This document shows positions 6,981 to 15,737 of a stretch of 64,000 bases of DNA, one piece after another. Within the stretch, counting starts at the first letter, position 1, and the number at the start of each line of letters is the position of its first letter. The notes beneath the pieces are model-generated. The model was not told the DNA's origin. It ran no database searches and was given only the letters and a program-made list of their open reading frames with translations. Position numbers and translations under genes: made by a program. Source of the stretch: Erythrobacter sp. Alg231-14 (GTDB lineage: Bacteria; Pseudomonadota; Alphaproteobacteria; Sphingomonadales; Sphingomonadaceae); assembly GCF_900149685.1 (NCBI RefSeq), contig NZ_LT702999.1, positions 558,001 through 622,000 on the forward strand, read 5' to 3'.

Positions 6981-8714
6981 ATGACCGACGCCGCCTTGAC
7001 GCCGACGCCGAATGATTGCGAACTTCCGCGGATCCGCGCGCAATTCGACACCTTCAATGATGCGATAGATTATGCCGCTCGCAGCAAAAAGGGCATGAAT
7101 TTTCACGATATGCGGGGACAACTCGAAAGAGTGTATCCGTATTCCGAAATGCGTGATGATGCGATCGTGATGGCTTATCGCTTGATTGAGGCTGGCATCA
7201 AACCCAAAGACCGTGTCGCCCTGATCGCAGAAACCGGTCCTGATTTCACCGCACTCTTCTGTGCCTGTGTCTATGCTGGGGCGTGGCCCGTGCCATTGCC
7301 ATTGCCAACCACCTTTGGCGGCAAAGACAGCTATATCGATCAACTTGCGGTGCAATTGCAGAGCTCTGATCCCACCGTCCTGATTTACCCCGCCGAAATT
7401 GGCGAAATGGCCGGAGCAGCCGCCAAGAAACAAGGTTGTGCCGGAATCAGCTGGCAAGATTTTGAAGAACAGCCCGCCCCACCCGTGGACCTACCCGCTG
7501 CGTCTCCTGATGATATTTGCTATTTGCAATATTCGTCGGGCTCAACCCGCTTCCCCACCGGTGTAGCGGTGACACACAAGGCATTGCTGCACAATTTGTA
7601 CGGCCATGCAGTGTCCATGGAATTGGGCGAGAATGATCGCTGCGTAAGCTGGCTCCCGCTTTACCATGACATGGGCCTCGTCGGTTGTTTCCTGTCTTTG
7701 GTGGCGAACCAATTCTCTGTCGACTTTTTGAAACCTGATGCCTTTGCACGCCGACCGCTTGCATGGTTGGACATGATCAGCCGCAATCCTGGCAATACGT
7801 GCTCGTATTCGCCAACTTTTGGATACGACATCTGCGCACGGCGCATTTCCAGTCAAACCAATGTGGCCGAACGCTTTGACCTGTCGCGATGGCGGATTGC
7901 GGGGAATGGCGCGGATATGATCCGCCCGGATGTGATGCAGAATTTCGTGAATGCATTTGCCGAAGCAGGTTTCAAAGCCTCGGCATTCACGCCGTCCTAT
8001 GGATTGGCCGAAGCGGTGCTGGCGGTCACGGTGATGCCACCGGGCGAAGGCATTCGCGTTGAATTGGTCGAAGAAGAGCGCCTTTCGGGCACACCGCGCG
8101 ACATAAGCCGCCCGGCCCGGTATCGCGCTATCGTCAATTGCGGAAAGCCATTGCCAGATATGGACGTTTACATATCAGGCGAAAACGGCGAACGGCGTGG
8201 CGACCACCAAATCGGCAAGGTGTGGTGCCGCGGCCCCAGCGTCATGCATTCCTATTTCCGCGATCCCGATTCGACCGAGGATTGCTTGGTCGATGGCTGG
8301 CTCGACACCGGGGATATGGGCTATCTCGCCGATGGCTATTTGTTCATCGTTGGCCGCGCCAAAGACATGATCATCATCAATGGCAAAAACCATTGGCCAC
8401 AAGATATCGAATGGGCTGTCGAACAGCTCCCCGGGTTCAACCACGGCGATATCGCCGCCTTTGCGGTGGAAACAGAGGGCGGCGAAGAAGCGCCGGCTGT
8501 GTTGGTTCACTGCCGTGTTGCAGACCCCGAAGAACGCATCAAATTGCGCGAGCAGATTGCGGATAAAGTGCGCTCTGTCACTGGCATGAGCTGCGTGATC
8601 GAATTGGTGCCGCCGCGCACCTTGCCGCGGACGAGTTCGGGCAAACTAAGTCGGGCCAAGGCCAAGAAATTGTACCTGTCTGGTGAGATCGTTCCGCTCG
8701 ACCTGGCGGCGTGA
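6981..8714 (+). CDS. Fatty acyl-AMP ligase (FAAL/FadD32-like)
   Basis: This enzyme activates a fatty acid as acyl-adenylate for transfer to a carrier protein or CoA. The product is about 577 aa. Visible motifs are the AMP P-loop YSSGSTRFPTG (around residue 184), SWLPLYHDMGLVG (the FAAL signature), the SPTFGYDICARR segment, GWLDTGDMGYLADG, and a C-terminal KDMIIINGKNHWPQDIE followed by LPRTSSGKLSRAK with the catalytic lysine. Starts at 6945 and 6960 are also possible. No polyketide synthase, carrier protein or sphingolipid gene is adjacent, so its acyl acceptor is unknown. The stop lies 1 bp from the end of the convergent DUF389 gene. Confidence 0.88.
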   Translation: MTDAALTPTPNDCELPRIRAQFDTFNDAIDYAARSKKGMNFHDMRGQLERVYPYSEMRDDAIVMAYRLIEAGIKPKDRVALIAETGPDFTALFCACVYAGAWPVPLPLPTTFGGKDSYIDQLAVQLQSSDPTVLIYPAEIGEMAGAAAKKQGCAGISWQDFEEQPAPPVDLPAASPDDICYLQYSSGSTRFPTGVAVTHKALLHNLYGHAVSMELGENDRCVSWLPLYHDMGLVGCFLSLVANQFSVDFLKPDAFARRPLAWLDMISRNPGNTCSYSPTFGYDICARRISSQTNVAERFDLSRWRIAGNGADMIRPDVMQNFVNAFAEAGFKASAFTPSYGLAEAVLAVTVMPPGEGIRVELVEEERLSGTPRDISRPARYRAIVNCGKPLPDMDVYISGENGERRGDHQIGKVWCRGPSVMHSYFRDPDSTEDCLVDGWLDTGDMGYLADGYLFIVGRAKDMIIINGKNHWPQDIEWAVEQLPGFNHGDIAAFAVETEGGEEAPAVLVHCRVADPEERIKLREQIADKVRSVTGMSCVIELVPPRTLPRTSSGKLSRAKAKKLYLSGEIVPLDLAA

Positions 8715-8715
8715 T

Positions 8716-10293
8716 TTAACGTCCGCCCCATTCGGCGCGCAGCGGCCCGAAGCCGTCTTCGACTGTTACACTCACCCCACGGCGCGCCAAAATCTCGGCG
8801 GCTTGGGTCGTTTCAACCGGGTTGCCAACCAACATGATCGGCAAATCCACCCTCTGCGCGGCCCATTCAACCACGGCCAACGCTTGTGCACCCGCTGGGG
8901 TTGGGCCCTCTTCGTCAAACGCAATCTCCTGAGGCAGATCACCGATCGGAGGGAGCAATTCAATCGTCCAACCCGGCTCCGTTGCGGCGATGCGCATCTC
9001 TAGCGCGCGGTAAGAGGCCAAAGTCGCCCCAACCAATTGTTTGGCTCGCACAGTTGCCCGGCGGCGCGTCCGATCAATCGTAACATCGTCGTTGGTCACG
9101 CCCGCGACCAAAGCCAAGCGTGTGGCCAGAGCCTCTGCACGCTCCAGCGCCGCTTCCTCTTCGTTTGCGCGCGCTTCGGACAATTGGGCGCGTTCTGCCG
9201 CGCTTGCGCTGGTATCGACTTTCAATTGGGTCAAAGACAATTCAACCGATTGAGACAAGCGCCCGGCCAAGGCCCGTTCAATATCGGTTTCGGCATCAGA
9301 ACGCAGCGAAGACGTAAGGACTTTTGCATTGATAGTCACCGGCTCACCGCCGAATTCAATCTCAAGCTCATCGATGATCGTGTTCGTGTCGAACGTCTCT
9401 TCGATTTCTGCCCGCACGATCCGTTGCGCGTTCGCCTGCCAAGCAATCTGTTGAAGCGACAGTGCCAGTGGGATCGCCAACGCGACAAAGACCACCACAA
9501 CGGCGATATTCTGAAACAGGCTATTGCGTGAGCTTAGCGCGGTCTTGAAACCGTACATCCGCGCCATGACCAGAGCGGTCAATGCGATGGTGATCAAGTT
9601 GGTGACATAAAGGTGCAGCGCACCGGAAAATACCGTCCAATTCCATGTCGCCAAACCAAAACCGACCGTGGCCAAAGGAGGCATCAAGGCGGTCGCGATG
9701 GCCACGCCAACAATTGTGCCCTCTCGCCCTCGGATCATCGCATAGGCACCGGCAAGCGCCGAAAAAAGCGCCACAAACAAATCAAACAAATTGGGCTGAG
9801 TGCGCGCAGCGATCTCTGGCGTGATCGTTTGGATAGGCGACAAATAAACGAGACCCGCCGTCAAAGCGATGGCGATCACCGTGCCCCACGCTAAGCTGCG
9901 CGCCGATTGTTTGAGCCATTGGTAATCCCCAATCGCCAAAGCAAAGCCAAGCCCCATGATCGGATCCATCAAAGGCGACAGCAACATCGCCCCGATCACA
10001 ACCGCAGGTGACGATAGAAGCAAGCCCAAGACAGCAATGCCCGCGCTCATGGCCGTCATAAACAAATAGCGTTCAGATAAAGCACATTCGGCCCGGCGTT
10101 TCTCAATCACGGCGGATTGAACAACCGTTCCGACCACGTCTTCGCGCCACCAACGGCGCACGCTGAACAAGACGCGCGACACAGACATGCCTTCGCCGAC
10201 AACCGCCGCGCCGTCTTTCGGAGGCAACGGCGTGTAACCTGAGCTTGATGGGGCCAACGGTTTTTGATCCGGCGGTGTGGTCTCTTTATCCAA
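8716..10293 (-). CDS. DUF389 membrane protein with C-terminal soluble domain
   Basis: The 525-aa product has a DUF389 core (about residues 60-280) of several helices with LLSSPAVVIGAMLLSPLMDP, AIATALMPPLATVGFG and a TNLITIALTAL segment. This family is sometimes annotated as TIGR00341. After the last helix comes a long soluble region (about 300-525) with a charged, coiled-coil-like stretch rich in Glu and Ala. A final 90-residue module resembles a small OmpA/BON-like fold (inference). Function is unknown. It diverges from the telA operon across a 218-bp region. Confidence 0.8.
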   Translation of the reverse strand: MDKETTPPDQKPLAPSSSGYTPLPPKDGAAVVGEGMSVSRVLFSVRRWWREDVVGTVVQSAVIEKRRAECALSERYLFMTAMSAGIAVLGLLLSSPAVVIGAMLLSPLMDPIMGLGFALAIGDYQWLKQSARSLAWGTVIAIALTAGLVYLSPIQTITPEIAARTQPNLFDLFVALFSALAGAYAMIRGREGTIVGVAIATALMPPLATVGFGLATWNWTVFSGALHLYVTNLITIALTALVMARMYGFKTALSSRNSLFQNIAVVVVFVALAIPLALSLQQIAWQANAQRIVRAEIEETFDTNTIIDELEIEFGGEPVTINAKVLTSSLRSDAETDIERALAGRLSQSVELSLTQLKVDTSASAAERAQLSEARANEEEAALERAEALATRLALVAGVTNDDVTIDRTRRRATVRAKQLVGATLASYRALEMRIAATEPGWTIELLPPIGDLPQEIAFDEEGPTPAGAQALAVVEWAAQRVDLPIMLVGNPVETTQAAEILARRGVSVTVEDGFGPLRAEWGGR

Positions 10294-10417
10294 CTGTATC
10301 TCAGCCCTTTTTGCTCACCCCATCTTTAAGGGTATTTTCGACCCAGTGGAAGCGGATTGGCCAAGCGGGTGAGATGAAAGATAGATTGTGCGGATCAAAC
10401 CCGCTACCTTTGGCCTC

Positions 10418-10446
10418 TTGAAAGACGTGTTTTAGATCACTAATAC
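10418..10446 (+). promoter_or_regulatory. Sigma70-type promoter for the telA operon
   Basis: TTGAAA (10418-10423) and TAATAC (10441-10446) are separated by exactly 17 bp, a strong vegetative promoter by eye. Predicted initiation near 10453 leaves a leader of about 59 nt, which contains a 7-bp hairpin at 10461-10490. Confidence 0.55.
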
Positions 10447-10460
10447 AGTAATCAAAGAAG

Positions 10461-10490
10461 CCGCCGGCAACCCGTTCCCATAACCGGCGG
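10461..10490 (+). other. Leader hairpin upstream of telA
   Basis: A perfect 7-bp inverted repeat (CCGCCGG at 10461-10467, CCGGCGG at 10484-10490) with a 16-nt loop lies in the predicted 5' leader. It sits just before the ribosome-binding stretch CAGGGAG. There is no T run, so it is not a terminator. It may affect translation or mRNA stability. Confidence 0.4.
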
Positions 10491-10511
10491 ATCAGGGAGC
10501 AAATACGCGGC

Positions 10512-11750
10512 ATGACCACCGAAACCGAGCAATCGACCACACCAACCACCAAAACGGCCACAAAGACCGTGGGCGATTTTGAATTGACCCCACCCGATCC
10601 GGTGCCTGCGGTTGCCGCCGAAAAAGCGGCAGGTCTTGTCCCAGTTGCCGACGAACAACGGTCGAAACTCGATACGAAGGTGGACGCGTTTGTTGCCGAT
10701 CTCATTTCGGTCGATGCCAATTCGCCGGCTTTTGGTGAAAAAGTCGATCAAATCACACGCATGGGTCAAGAACAGATCCGTGCCGCCGCCGCGCATTCCA
10801 ATCGTTTCTTGGATCGTCCGGTCCGCGCGATGGACGCAGACAGCAGCGTGGGCAACGATCTGGCCCAACTGCGCCGCACGGTCGAGGACCTCGATCCGGG
10901 CCGGAAAAATTCTCTGCTGGCACCGCGCAAACTGTTCGGGATCATTCCGTTCGGCAGCAAGCTAAAGAACTACTTTGACAGCTACACCTCGGCTCAGGGT
11001 CATATTCAAGCGATCCTTGAGCGCCTCGAAGGGGGCAAAAAAGAGCTGTATCTCGACAACGCGGCGATCGACACCGAGCGTCAAAAGCTTTGGGAAGCAA
11101 TGGGCGAATTGGAGCAAATGATCCATATCGCCAAAACATTGGACGGACGGCTTGAGGCAAAAGCGCTTGAGCTCGATGCAAGCGATCCTGAAAAGGCGAA
11201 GGCGTTGCGTGAGAGCGCTTTGTTCTATGTCCGTCAGCGCACCCAAGATTTGCTGACTCAAATGGCTGTGAGCGTTCAGGGGTATCTCGCGCTTGATCTG
11301 GTCAAGAAAAACAATGTTGAATTGGTCAAGGGCGTCGATCGCGCTAGCACCACGACGGTCGGCGCATTGCGCACCGCCGTGACCGTCGCTCAGGCGATGA
11401 CCAACCAAAAATTGGTCCTGCAACAAATCACTTCGCTCAACCAGACGACGACTGACATCATCGATTCGACCAGTACATTGCTGCGCGAACAGACATCGCA
11501 AATCCATGAACAAGCCGCGTCTTCGACCATTCCGTTGGAAACGTTGCAACGCGCGTTCCAAAACATCTACGACACAATGGACGAAGTGGACGATTTCAAG
11601 ATCCGTGCGCTCGATTCCATGAAGCAAACGGTCAACGTTTTGACCGACGAAGTGGAAAAATCAAAAGGCTACATCGCTCGCGCAGAAGGTCAGGCACAGG
11701 CACAAGCGAAAGTCGCTGCGGATCCATCCTTGCTTGCGCTGGACACCTAA
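10512..11750 (+). CDS. TelA/KlaA-family toxic anion resistance protein
   Basis: The family is named for plasmid-borne tellurite resistance (TelA/KlaA), but chromosomal members mostly have unknown, envelope-stress-related roles. The 412-aa soluble product matches along its length. It has KLFGIIPFGSKLKNYFDSY near residue 145, QGHIQAILERLEGGKKEL, and a long helical C-terminal half with ALRTAVTVAQAMTNQK and TTTDIIDSTSTLLREQ. The N-terminal 60 residues are a low-complexity Thr/Pro linker. It begins a three-gene operon, 6 bp ahead of the XpaC-like gene, the frequent telA/xpaC pairing. Confidence 0.88.
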   Translation: MTTETEQSTTPTTKTATKTVGDFELTPPDPVPAVAAEKAAGLVPVADEQRSKLDTKVDAFVADLISVDANSPAFGEKVDQITRMGQEQIRAAAAHSNRFLDRPVRAMDADSSVGNDLAQLRRTVEDLDPGRKNSLLAPRKLFGIIPFGSKLKNYFDSYTSAQGHIQAILERLEGGKKELYLDNAAIDTERQKLWEAMGELEQMIHIAKTLDGRLEAKALELDASDPEKAKALRESALFYVRQRTQDLLTQMAVSVQGYLALDLVKKNNVELVKGVDRASTTTVGALRTAVTVAQAMTNQKLVLQQITSLNQTTTDIIDSTSTLLREQTSQIHEQAASSTIPLETLQRAFQNIYDTMDEVDDFKIRALDSMKQTVNVLTDEVEKSKGYIARAEGQAQAQAKVAADPSLLALDT

Positions 11751-11756
11751 TCGACG

Positions 11757-12575
11757 ATGACCGACAGCACACAGCAATCTGATCAGATATTGGGCGCAGC
11801 CCGCCAATCCTTGTTAACACAACAAGAAGGCGGCACCCACCGTCCGGGCGACAGCATCGGCCAAGGGTCGGCCGCAGCCAAGCGCAAGAATTTGATCAAT
11901 CGCGCGAAGTATTTCGCCGGGGCCATTGCGACGATCTTTGTCACAATGGCCGCTGCGGGCATATTGCTCGACGGAATTGGAACCGTTGGTGTCATGATGG
12001 TGGCGCTTGCCGTGGTTGCGGCCGCTTTCGTTTTTGCCAACTTCCCAAAGGTCAAAACGCCCAAGCGCGCTGAATTGAAACTAGGCAATCCGCAACAAAT
12101 GGTCGCCCGCACGGAATTGTGGCTTGAGGCGCAACGCCCGCATTTGCCCGAAGCCGCCGCCAGAATTGTTGAACGGCTGGGCGAACAGCTTGATGCATTG
12201 GGCGTCCAATTGGACGCCATCGATGATGAACATCCGGCGATGAACGAGGTGCGCGAACTCGTCGGAGAATACATCCCAGAGACGATCGACAATTACCGCA
12301 AGATACCGCAGCATCTTCGCCAAGAAGAACATGCTGGCGGAACCGCAGACGCGCGCTTGATCACAAGTTTGACCAAACTTTCCAGCGAAGTGGATCGCGT
12401 CACGCGGCGCCTCGCAGAGGGTGCTTTGGATGATTTGGCCGTGAAATCGCGGTATTTGGATTATCGGTATGGCGGGGATGATCTGCTCGCTGAAATGACC
12501 AACGACGACCAAGGTTCCGGCGTGCCCTTGCCTGATCTTTCCAATATCAACGACACCGTAAAGCAGCCCCGCTGA
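11757..12575 (+). CDS. XpaC-like membrane protein (TelA partner)
   Basis: The 272-aa product has a polar N-terminus, two adjacent transmembrane helices (about residues 48-95), then a cytoplasmic helical domain. That domain resembles XpaC, the family misleadingly named for BCIP phosphate hydrolysis. Its length and position directly after telA support the call; sequence identity to XpaC is weak by eye. XpaC and TelA co-occur widely, suggesting they act together at the membrane, but the activity is not defined. The next gene starts 4 bp after its stop. Confidence 0.6.
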   Translation: MTDSTQQSDQILGAARQSLLTQQEGGTHRPGDSIGQGSAAAKRKNLINRAKYFAGAIATIFVTMAAAGILLDGIGTVGVMMVALAVVAAAFVFANFPKVKTPKRAELKLGNPQQMVARTELWLEAQRPHLPEAAARIVERLGEQLDALGVQLDAIDDEHPAMNEVRELVGEYIPETIDNYRKIPQHLRQEEHAGGTADARLITSLTKLSSEVDRVTRRLAEGALDDLAVKSRYLDYRYGGDDLLAEMTNDDQGSGVPLPDLSNINDTVKQPR

Positions 12576-12579
12576 ACCG

Positions 12580-12882
12580 ATGCGTGTATCGCTCCCCCAC
12601 ACTCTGGGCGCCGAAGAGGTCCGACGCCGGATGCATGCCCACGCGCATGAGATCGCGGACTATTTTCCGGCCGGAATGGCGGAGATCGAAACAAGTTGGC
12701 CGAATGAAGATCGGATGGATCTGTTCATCACTGCGGCGGGTCAAAAAATTGAAGGCGGTATCGACGTCACCGACGACACAGTCGTGATTGAGCTCGACCT
12801 TCCAAGAATGCTCGGTTTTCTGCGCGGCACATTGGAAAATGCAGTCCGCAAAAACGCTTCAAAAATGCTCGAGAAAGATTGA
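12580..12882 (+). CDS. Polyhydroxyalkanoic acid system family protein, 100 aa
   Basis: The small product matches the PHA_gran_rgn family. It starts VSLPHTLGAEEVRRRM, with the pattern IEGGIDVTDDTVVIELDLP and ends LRGTLENAVRKNASKML. Members were named for linkage to PHA granule genes, but the function is undefined. In sphingomonads the gene occurs in many settings. Here it closes the telA operon, and no PHA synthase or phasin is nearby. Confidence 0.8.
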   Translation: MRVSLPHTLGAEEVRRRMHAHAHEIADYFPAGMAEIETSWPNEDRMDLFITAAGQKIEGGIDVTDDTVVIELDLPRMLGFLRGTLENAVRKNASKMLEKD

Positions 12883-12912
12883 GCGTTAGGCAGATCTGCC
12901 CGCTCATTCTGG

Positions 12913-13737
12913 CTACGCAGGGCGAGTGAGCAACGTCACTTTCGCATCAGAAAAATCGAGCGCGCCAATATCGGCAGCAAAAAGACACTCGCCGGCTTTT
13001 GCGGAGACCTGATCCTCTTCCACGGCCCGCACTTCCCCTTCGAGAGGTAGAACCAAAAGCCCATTCGGATACCGATCGGTTATCCCGGCGTCTGGCGATC
13101 CTTCGACACGGTCCAATTGGAAATGTGTGCTCGACACCAGCGGGCCATCGCAACGGCTCGCTCCGCATGTTGCTGTGCTCTTGTGGTGAGGATCGTATGG
13201 CCGTCGTTGCGCGACGGCGAGAGCGCGATCAAGATGCAGATCGCGCGGCCGTCCATAATCGTAAAGACGAAAGGTTGTGTCGCTGTTCTGTTGAACTTCG
13301 ACCAAGGAAAGACCGGGGCCGATCGCGTGCACCGTGCCAGCCGGCAAGAAATAGACGTCGCCGGGACGCGCATCGTGCCATGTGAGAAGCGACTCAATCG
13401 AACCGTCTTGCGCGGCCTTGGCCATTCGATCTGCGCTGATCTCTTCATCAAAGCCAATCGCCAATTGCGCGCCCGGTTCCGCATCAAGGACCAGCCAGCA
13501 TTCCTCTTTGCCATCCTCACCCGGCAATGCGTCGGCGTTGGATGGATGGACCTGAACCGACAATTTCTCGCTGGTGAAGAGATATTTGACCAACAATTGC
13601 GGCAATTCAGGCGGCGGTTCGAACCAAATTTCTCCAATGCGCGCACCATCAGTCGCGGAAAATGGCGCGGGCAGCTTTGTCCGCCCCCAAACTTTCTCCA
13701 CCATCCGGGTCTGAATTTTGCGCACGCGCATCGTCAC
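12913..13737 (-). CDS. manA: Class I mannose-6-phosphate isomerase
   Basis: The enzyme interconverts fructose-6-phosphate and mannose-6-phosphate, a zinc-dependent cupin reaction. The 274-aa short-form product has the cupin motifs SVQVHPSNADALPGEDGKEE and PGDVYFLPAGTVHAIGPGLS plus a YDYGR segment. The GTG at 13737 overlaps the stop of the upstream guanylyltransferase gene as GTGA. An ATG at 13731 is equally possible and leaves a 2-bp gap. Paired with the next enzyme it supplies GDP-mannose for polysaccharide or glycolipid synthesis. Confidence 0.9.
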   Translation of the reverse strand: MTMRVRKIQTRMVEKVWGRTKLPAPFSATDGARIGEIWFEPPPELPQLLVKYLFTSEKLSVQVHPSNADALPGEDGKEECWLVLDAEPGAQLAIGFDEEISADRMAKAAQDGSIESLLTWHDARPGDVYFLPAGTVHAIGPGLSLVEVQQNSDTTFRLYDYGRPRDLHLDRALAVAQRRPYDPHHKSTATCGASRCDGPLVSSTHFQLDRVEGSPDAGITDRYPNGLLVLPLEGEVRAVEEDQVSAKAGECLFAADIGALDFSDAKVTLLTRPA

Positions 13738-14798
13738 TGTTCGGCGGCTCCGGGCAATTTGCCAACCAACTGCGCGCCGTCTCTGGTCGTGACCAAAACC
13801 TCACCACCCGAAACAACGATGCAAATATCTGCAACGCCCACGGCCGAGATTCGAGGCCCATCGGTCGACGCCAACACATGACTGCAATCGATGAGATCAA
13901 CCGACCCTTTGCGGACATTGGTGTCGCAATCGGACCCAACCGGGGCGGCGGTCAGCGCATCCTGCAACGCTGCCCAATTGCCGATGTCGGACCATCCCAT
14001 ATCGGCCGGTACCATCGCGGCGCGTGCGGTGTTTTCCATAACCGCGTAATCGATCGAATCGCCCTGTATCCCCGCGAAAACCTCCGCTGAAGGGTAAAAA
14101 CGCGACCCCTCTGAGCGCCCCTGTCGAACAGAGGCGAGAACGGCCTCGGCCATTTCGGGGCGATGCGCGGTCAATTCATCAATCAATTGGCCGGCGCGAA
14201 ACGCAAAAATACCGCCGTTCCAACTGTACTCTCCGCTTTCCAAATATGTTTGCGCGCGCGCGAAATCCGGCTTTTCAACGAACCGGGCAATCTTATGGCC
14301 GCCGGGCAATTCCTCACCCCGACGCAAATAGCCATAGCCGGTCTCTGGGCTTTCAGGCGTTATGCCAAACGACACCAAGTAATCTTGTGCCGCCAAATGC
14401 GCGGCCGATAGTGCGGCGTTTCGAAACGCTGTTTCATCGGCGATATGATGATCGCTTGGACACACCAACATTATATCATCCGGATCAAGACATGCTGCCG
14501 CCAGAGCGATGGCCGGCGCGGTGTTTTTTGCGGCTGGCTCAACGATTAAGCGATGCTCTTTTCCATCCAATTGTCGTTCAATCACCGATCCATATTGCGG
14601 GCCAGCAACTACAATCGGCGCGGCGAACCCGCCATCGGACGCATCGCCAGAGATGCGGCCAATGGCCTGTTCAAACAACGTCGTATCACCAATCAAGGGC
14701 AAAAATGGCTTCGGCAGAGTCTTGCGACTCACCGGCCACAGCCGGGTGCCGCTGCCCCCACAAAGAATGACTGGATGGATAGGGTGATCTTTAACCAT
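13734..14798 (-). CDS. manC: Mannose-1-phosphate guanylyltransferase
   Basis: The enzyme makes GDP-mannose from GTP and mannose-1-phosphate. The 354-aa product opens with the nucleotidyltransferase signature HPVILCGGSGTRLWPVSR and has LVCPSDHHI, ETGYGYLRRGE, FVEKPDFARAQTYL and YSWNGGIFAFRA. It lacks the C-terminal isomerase domain of bifunctional ManC/AlgA proteins. That activity is supplied by the overlapping manA gene downstream, so the fused enzyme of other bacteria is split in two here. No polysaccharide glycosyltransferases are in the window. Confidence 0.92.
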   Translation of the reverse strand: MVKDHPIHPVILCGGSGTRLWPVSRKTLPKPFLPLIGDTTLFEQAIGRISGDASDGGFAAPIVVAGPQYGSVIERQLDGKEHRLIVEPAAKNTAPAIALAAACLDPDDIMLVCPSDHHIADETAFRNAALSAAHLAAQDYLVSFGITPESPETGYGYLRRGEELPGGHKIARFVEKPDFARAQTYLESGEYSWNGGIFAFRAGQLIDELTAHRPEMAEAVLASVRQGRSEGSRFYPSAEVFAGIQGDSIDYAVMENTARAAMVPADMGWSDIGNWAALQDALTAAPVGSDCDTNVRKGSVDLIDCSHVLASTDGPRISAVGVADICIVVSGGEVLVTTRDGAQLVGKLPGAAEQ

Positions 14799-14899
14799 AG
14801 GAGCACACTATCATTGCCGAGGTTTAAAGCCAGTGAACGCCAACGCAGAAACAACACGAGAAAACGCATCTTTACCGCGTCTTTGAGACAATCTCTGCC

Positions 14900-15622
14900 C
14901 TATCTCTGGCGGAAATCAACGCGGTAACCGTACCGCGCCTCTACCGGATCACCGGCTCGATTGCGGGCCGGGTTAAACCGGATCTTCTCCATCACCAATC
15001 CGCAAACCAATCCGGTGCTTTGCGCATCGGCGGTGCTGCGGGTCACGCTGCAATCGCGCGCGCGGCCATCTGTGGTGACCATAAAAAAGACCGTGACCGA
15101 TGTTCCAAATCGCGCCTCGCGCCCGCCTTCGGGTATAGGAAAATCTCGGCGCGGGTCGAGGGCACCAGACGCAACACTTGGCCGGATGGCGACGCCGTTG
15201 CCTTGGCCGCCGCCCTGATTGCCGCTGCCGGTGCCTTGGCCTTCGCCTTCCGATCCGGTGCTATCACCCGCCTCACGCGCGCCGGACGTTTGCGCAGCGC
15301 CTGTCGAAGACGCTTGCGGGCGTGGTTCGGGGTTGCGTTCAATTGGGGATGTCGGCGCGGTGACCGGTTGAGGCACGGCCTCTTCGCCCTGCGCACCAGC
15401 GGCCCCTTCATCCGGTTCGGGCGGCGTATCGGGTTCATCTGGAGCGGTGATGACCACGGTAAAGGCATCAATAACCTCTCGCTCCACCGAAGCGGTCAAT
15501 TGCGGAGCCAACAAGCGCGATAATCCATACAGCGCAACGATGTGAAACAGCGCAATGGCCGTTAGCAAAGGCCAGCGAGTGCCTTTCGGTTTTCCCTGAT
15601 AGCCGCGTTGGTTCTTGATCAT
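14900..15622 (-). CDS. TonB-family energy transducer
   Basis: The 240-aa product has a cytoplasmic basic start, one transmembrane helix (about residues 18-38), and a long periplasmic linker rich in Pro, Glu, Gly and Gln. A C-terminal TonB-like domain (about 150-240) follows, with VTVFFMVTTDGRARDCSV and KIRFNPARNRAGDPVEARY. It probably couples proton-motive force from ExbBD to outer-membrane receptors. ExbBD is not in the window. The gene order does not tie it to the Oar-like receptor 3 kb away, since a histidine kinase lies between. Confidence 0.8.
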   Translation of the reverse strand: MIKNQRGYQGKPKGTRWPLLTAIALFHIVALYGLSRLLAPQLTASVEREVIDAFTVVITAPDEPDTPPEPDEGAAGAQGEEAVPQPVTAPTSPIERNPEPRPQASSTGAAQTSGAREAGDSTGSEGEGQGTGSGNQGGGQGNGVAIRPSVASGALDPRRDFPIPEGGREARFGTSVTVFFMVTTDGRARDCSVTRSTADAQSTGLVCGLVMEKIRFNPARNRAGDPVEARYGYRVDFRQR

Positions 15623-15737
15623 CTATCCTGTGCCACGGTGCGATTGGAGCCTTCCGGACAAATCGACCTTGCCCGGTTCATATCTCGATTAAGCTGAATG
15701 AATGTAGACCAGTCAGCGAACAAAAGCGACGGAGCCG

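Noticed and set aside
10962..11627. Long minus-strand frame, 221 aa, inside telA
   Set aside because: Antisense to a confident gene, no ribosome-binding site or family resemblance; treated as a shadow.
13117..13881. Long plus-strand frame, 254 aa, opposite manA and manC
   Set aside because: It crosses the junction of two overlapping genes on the other strand and has no recognisable domain.
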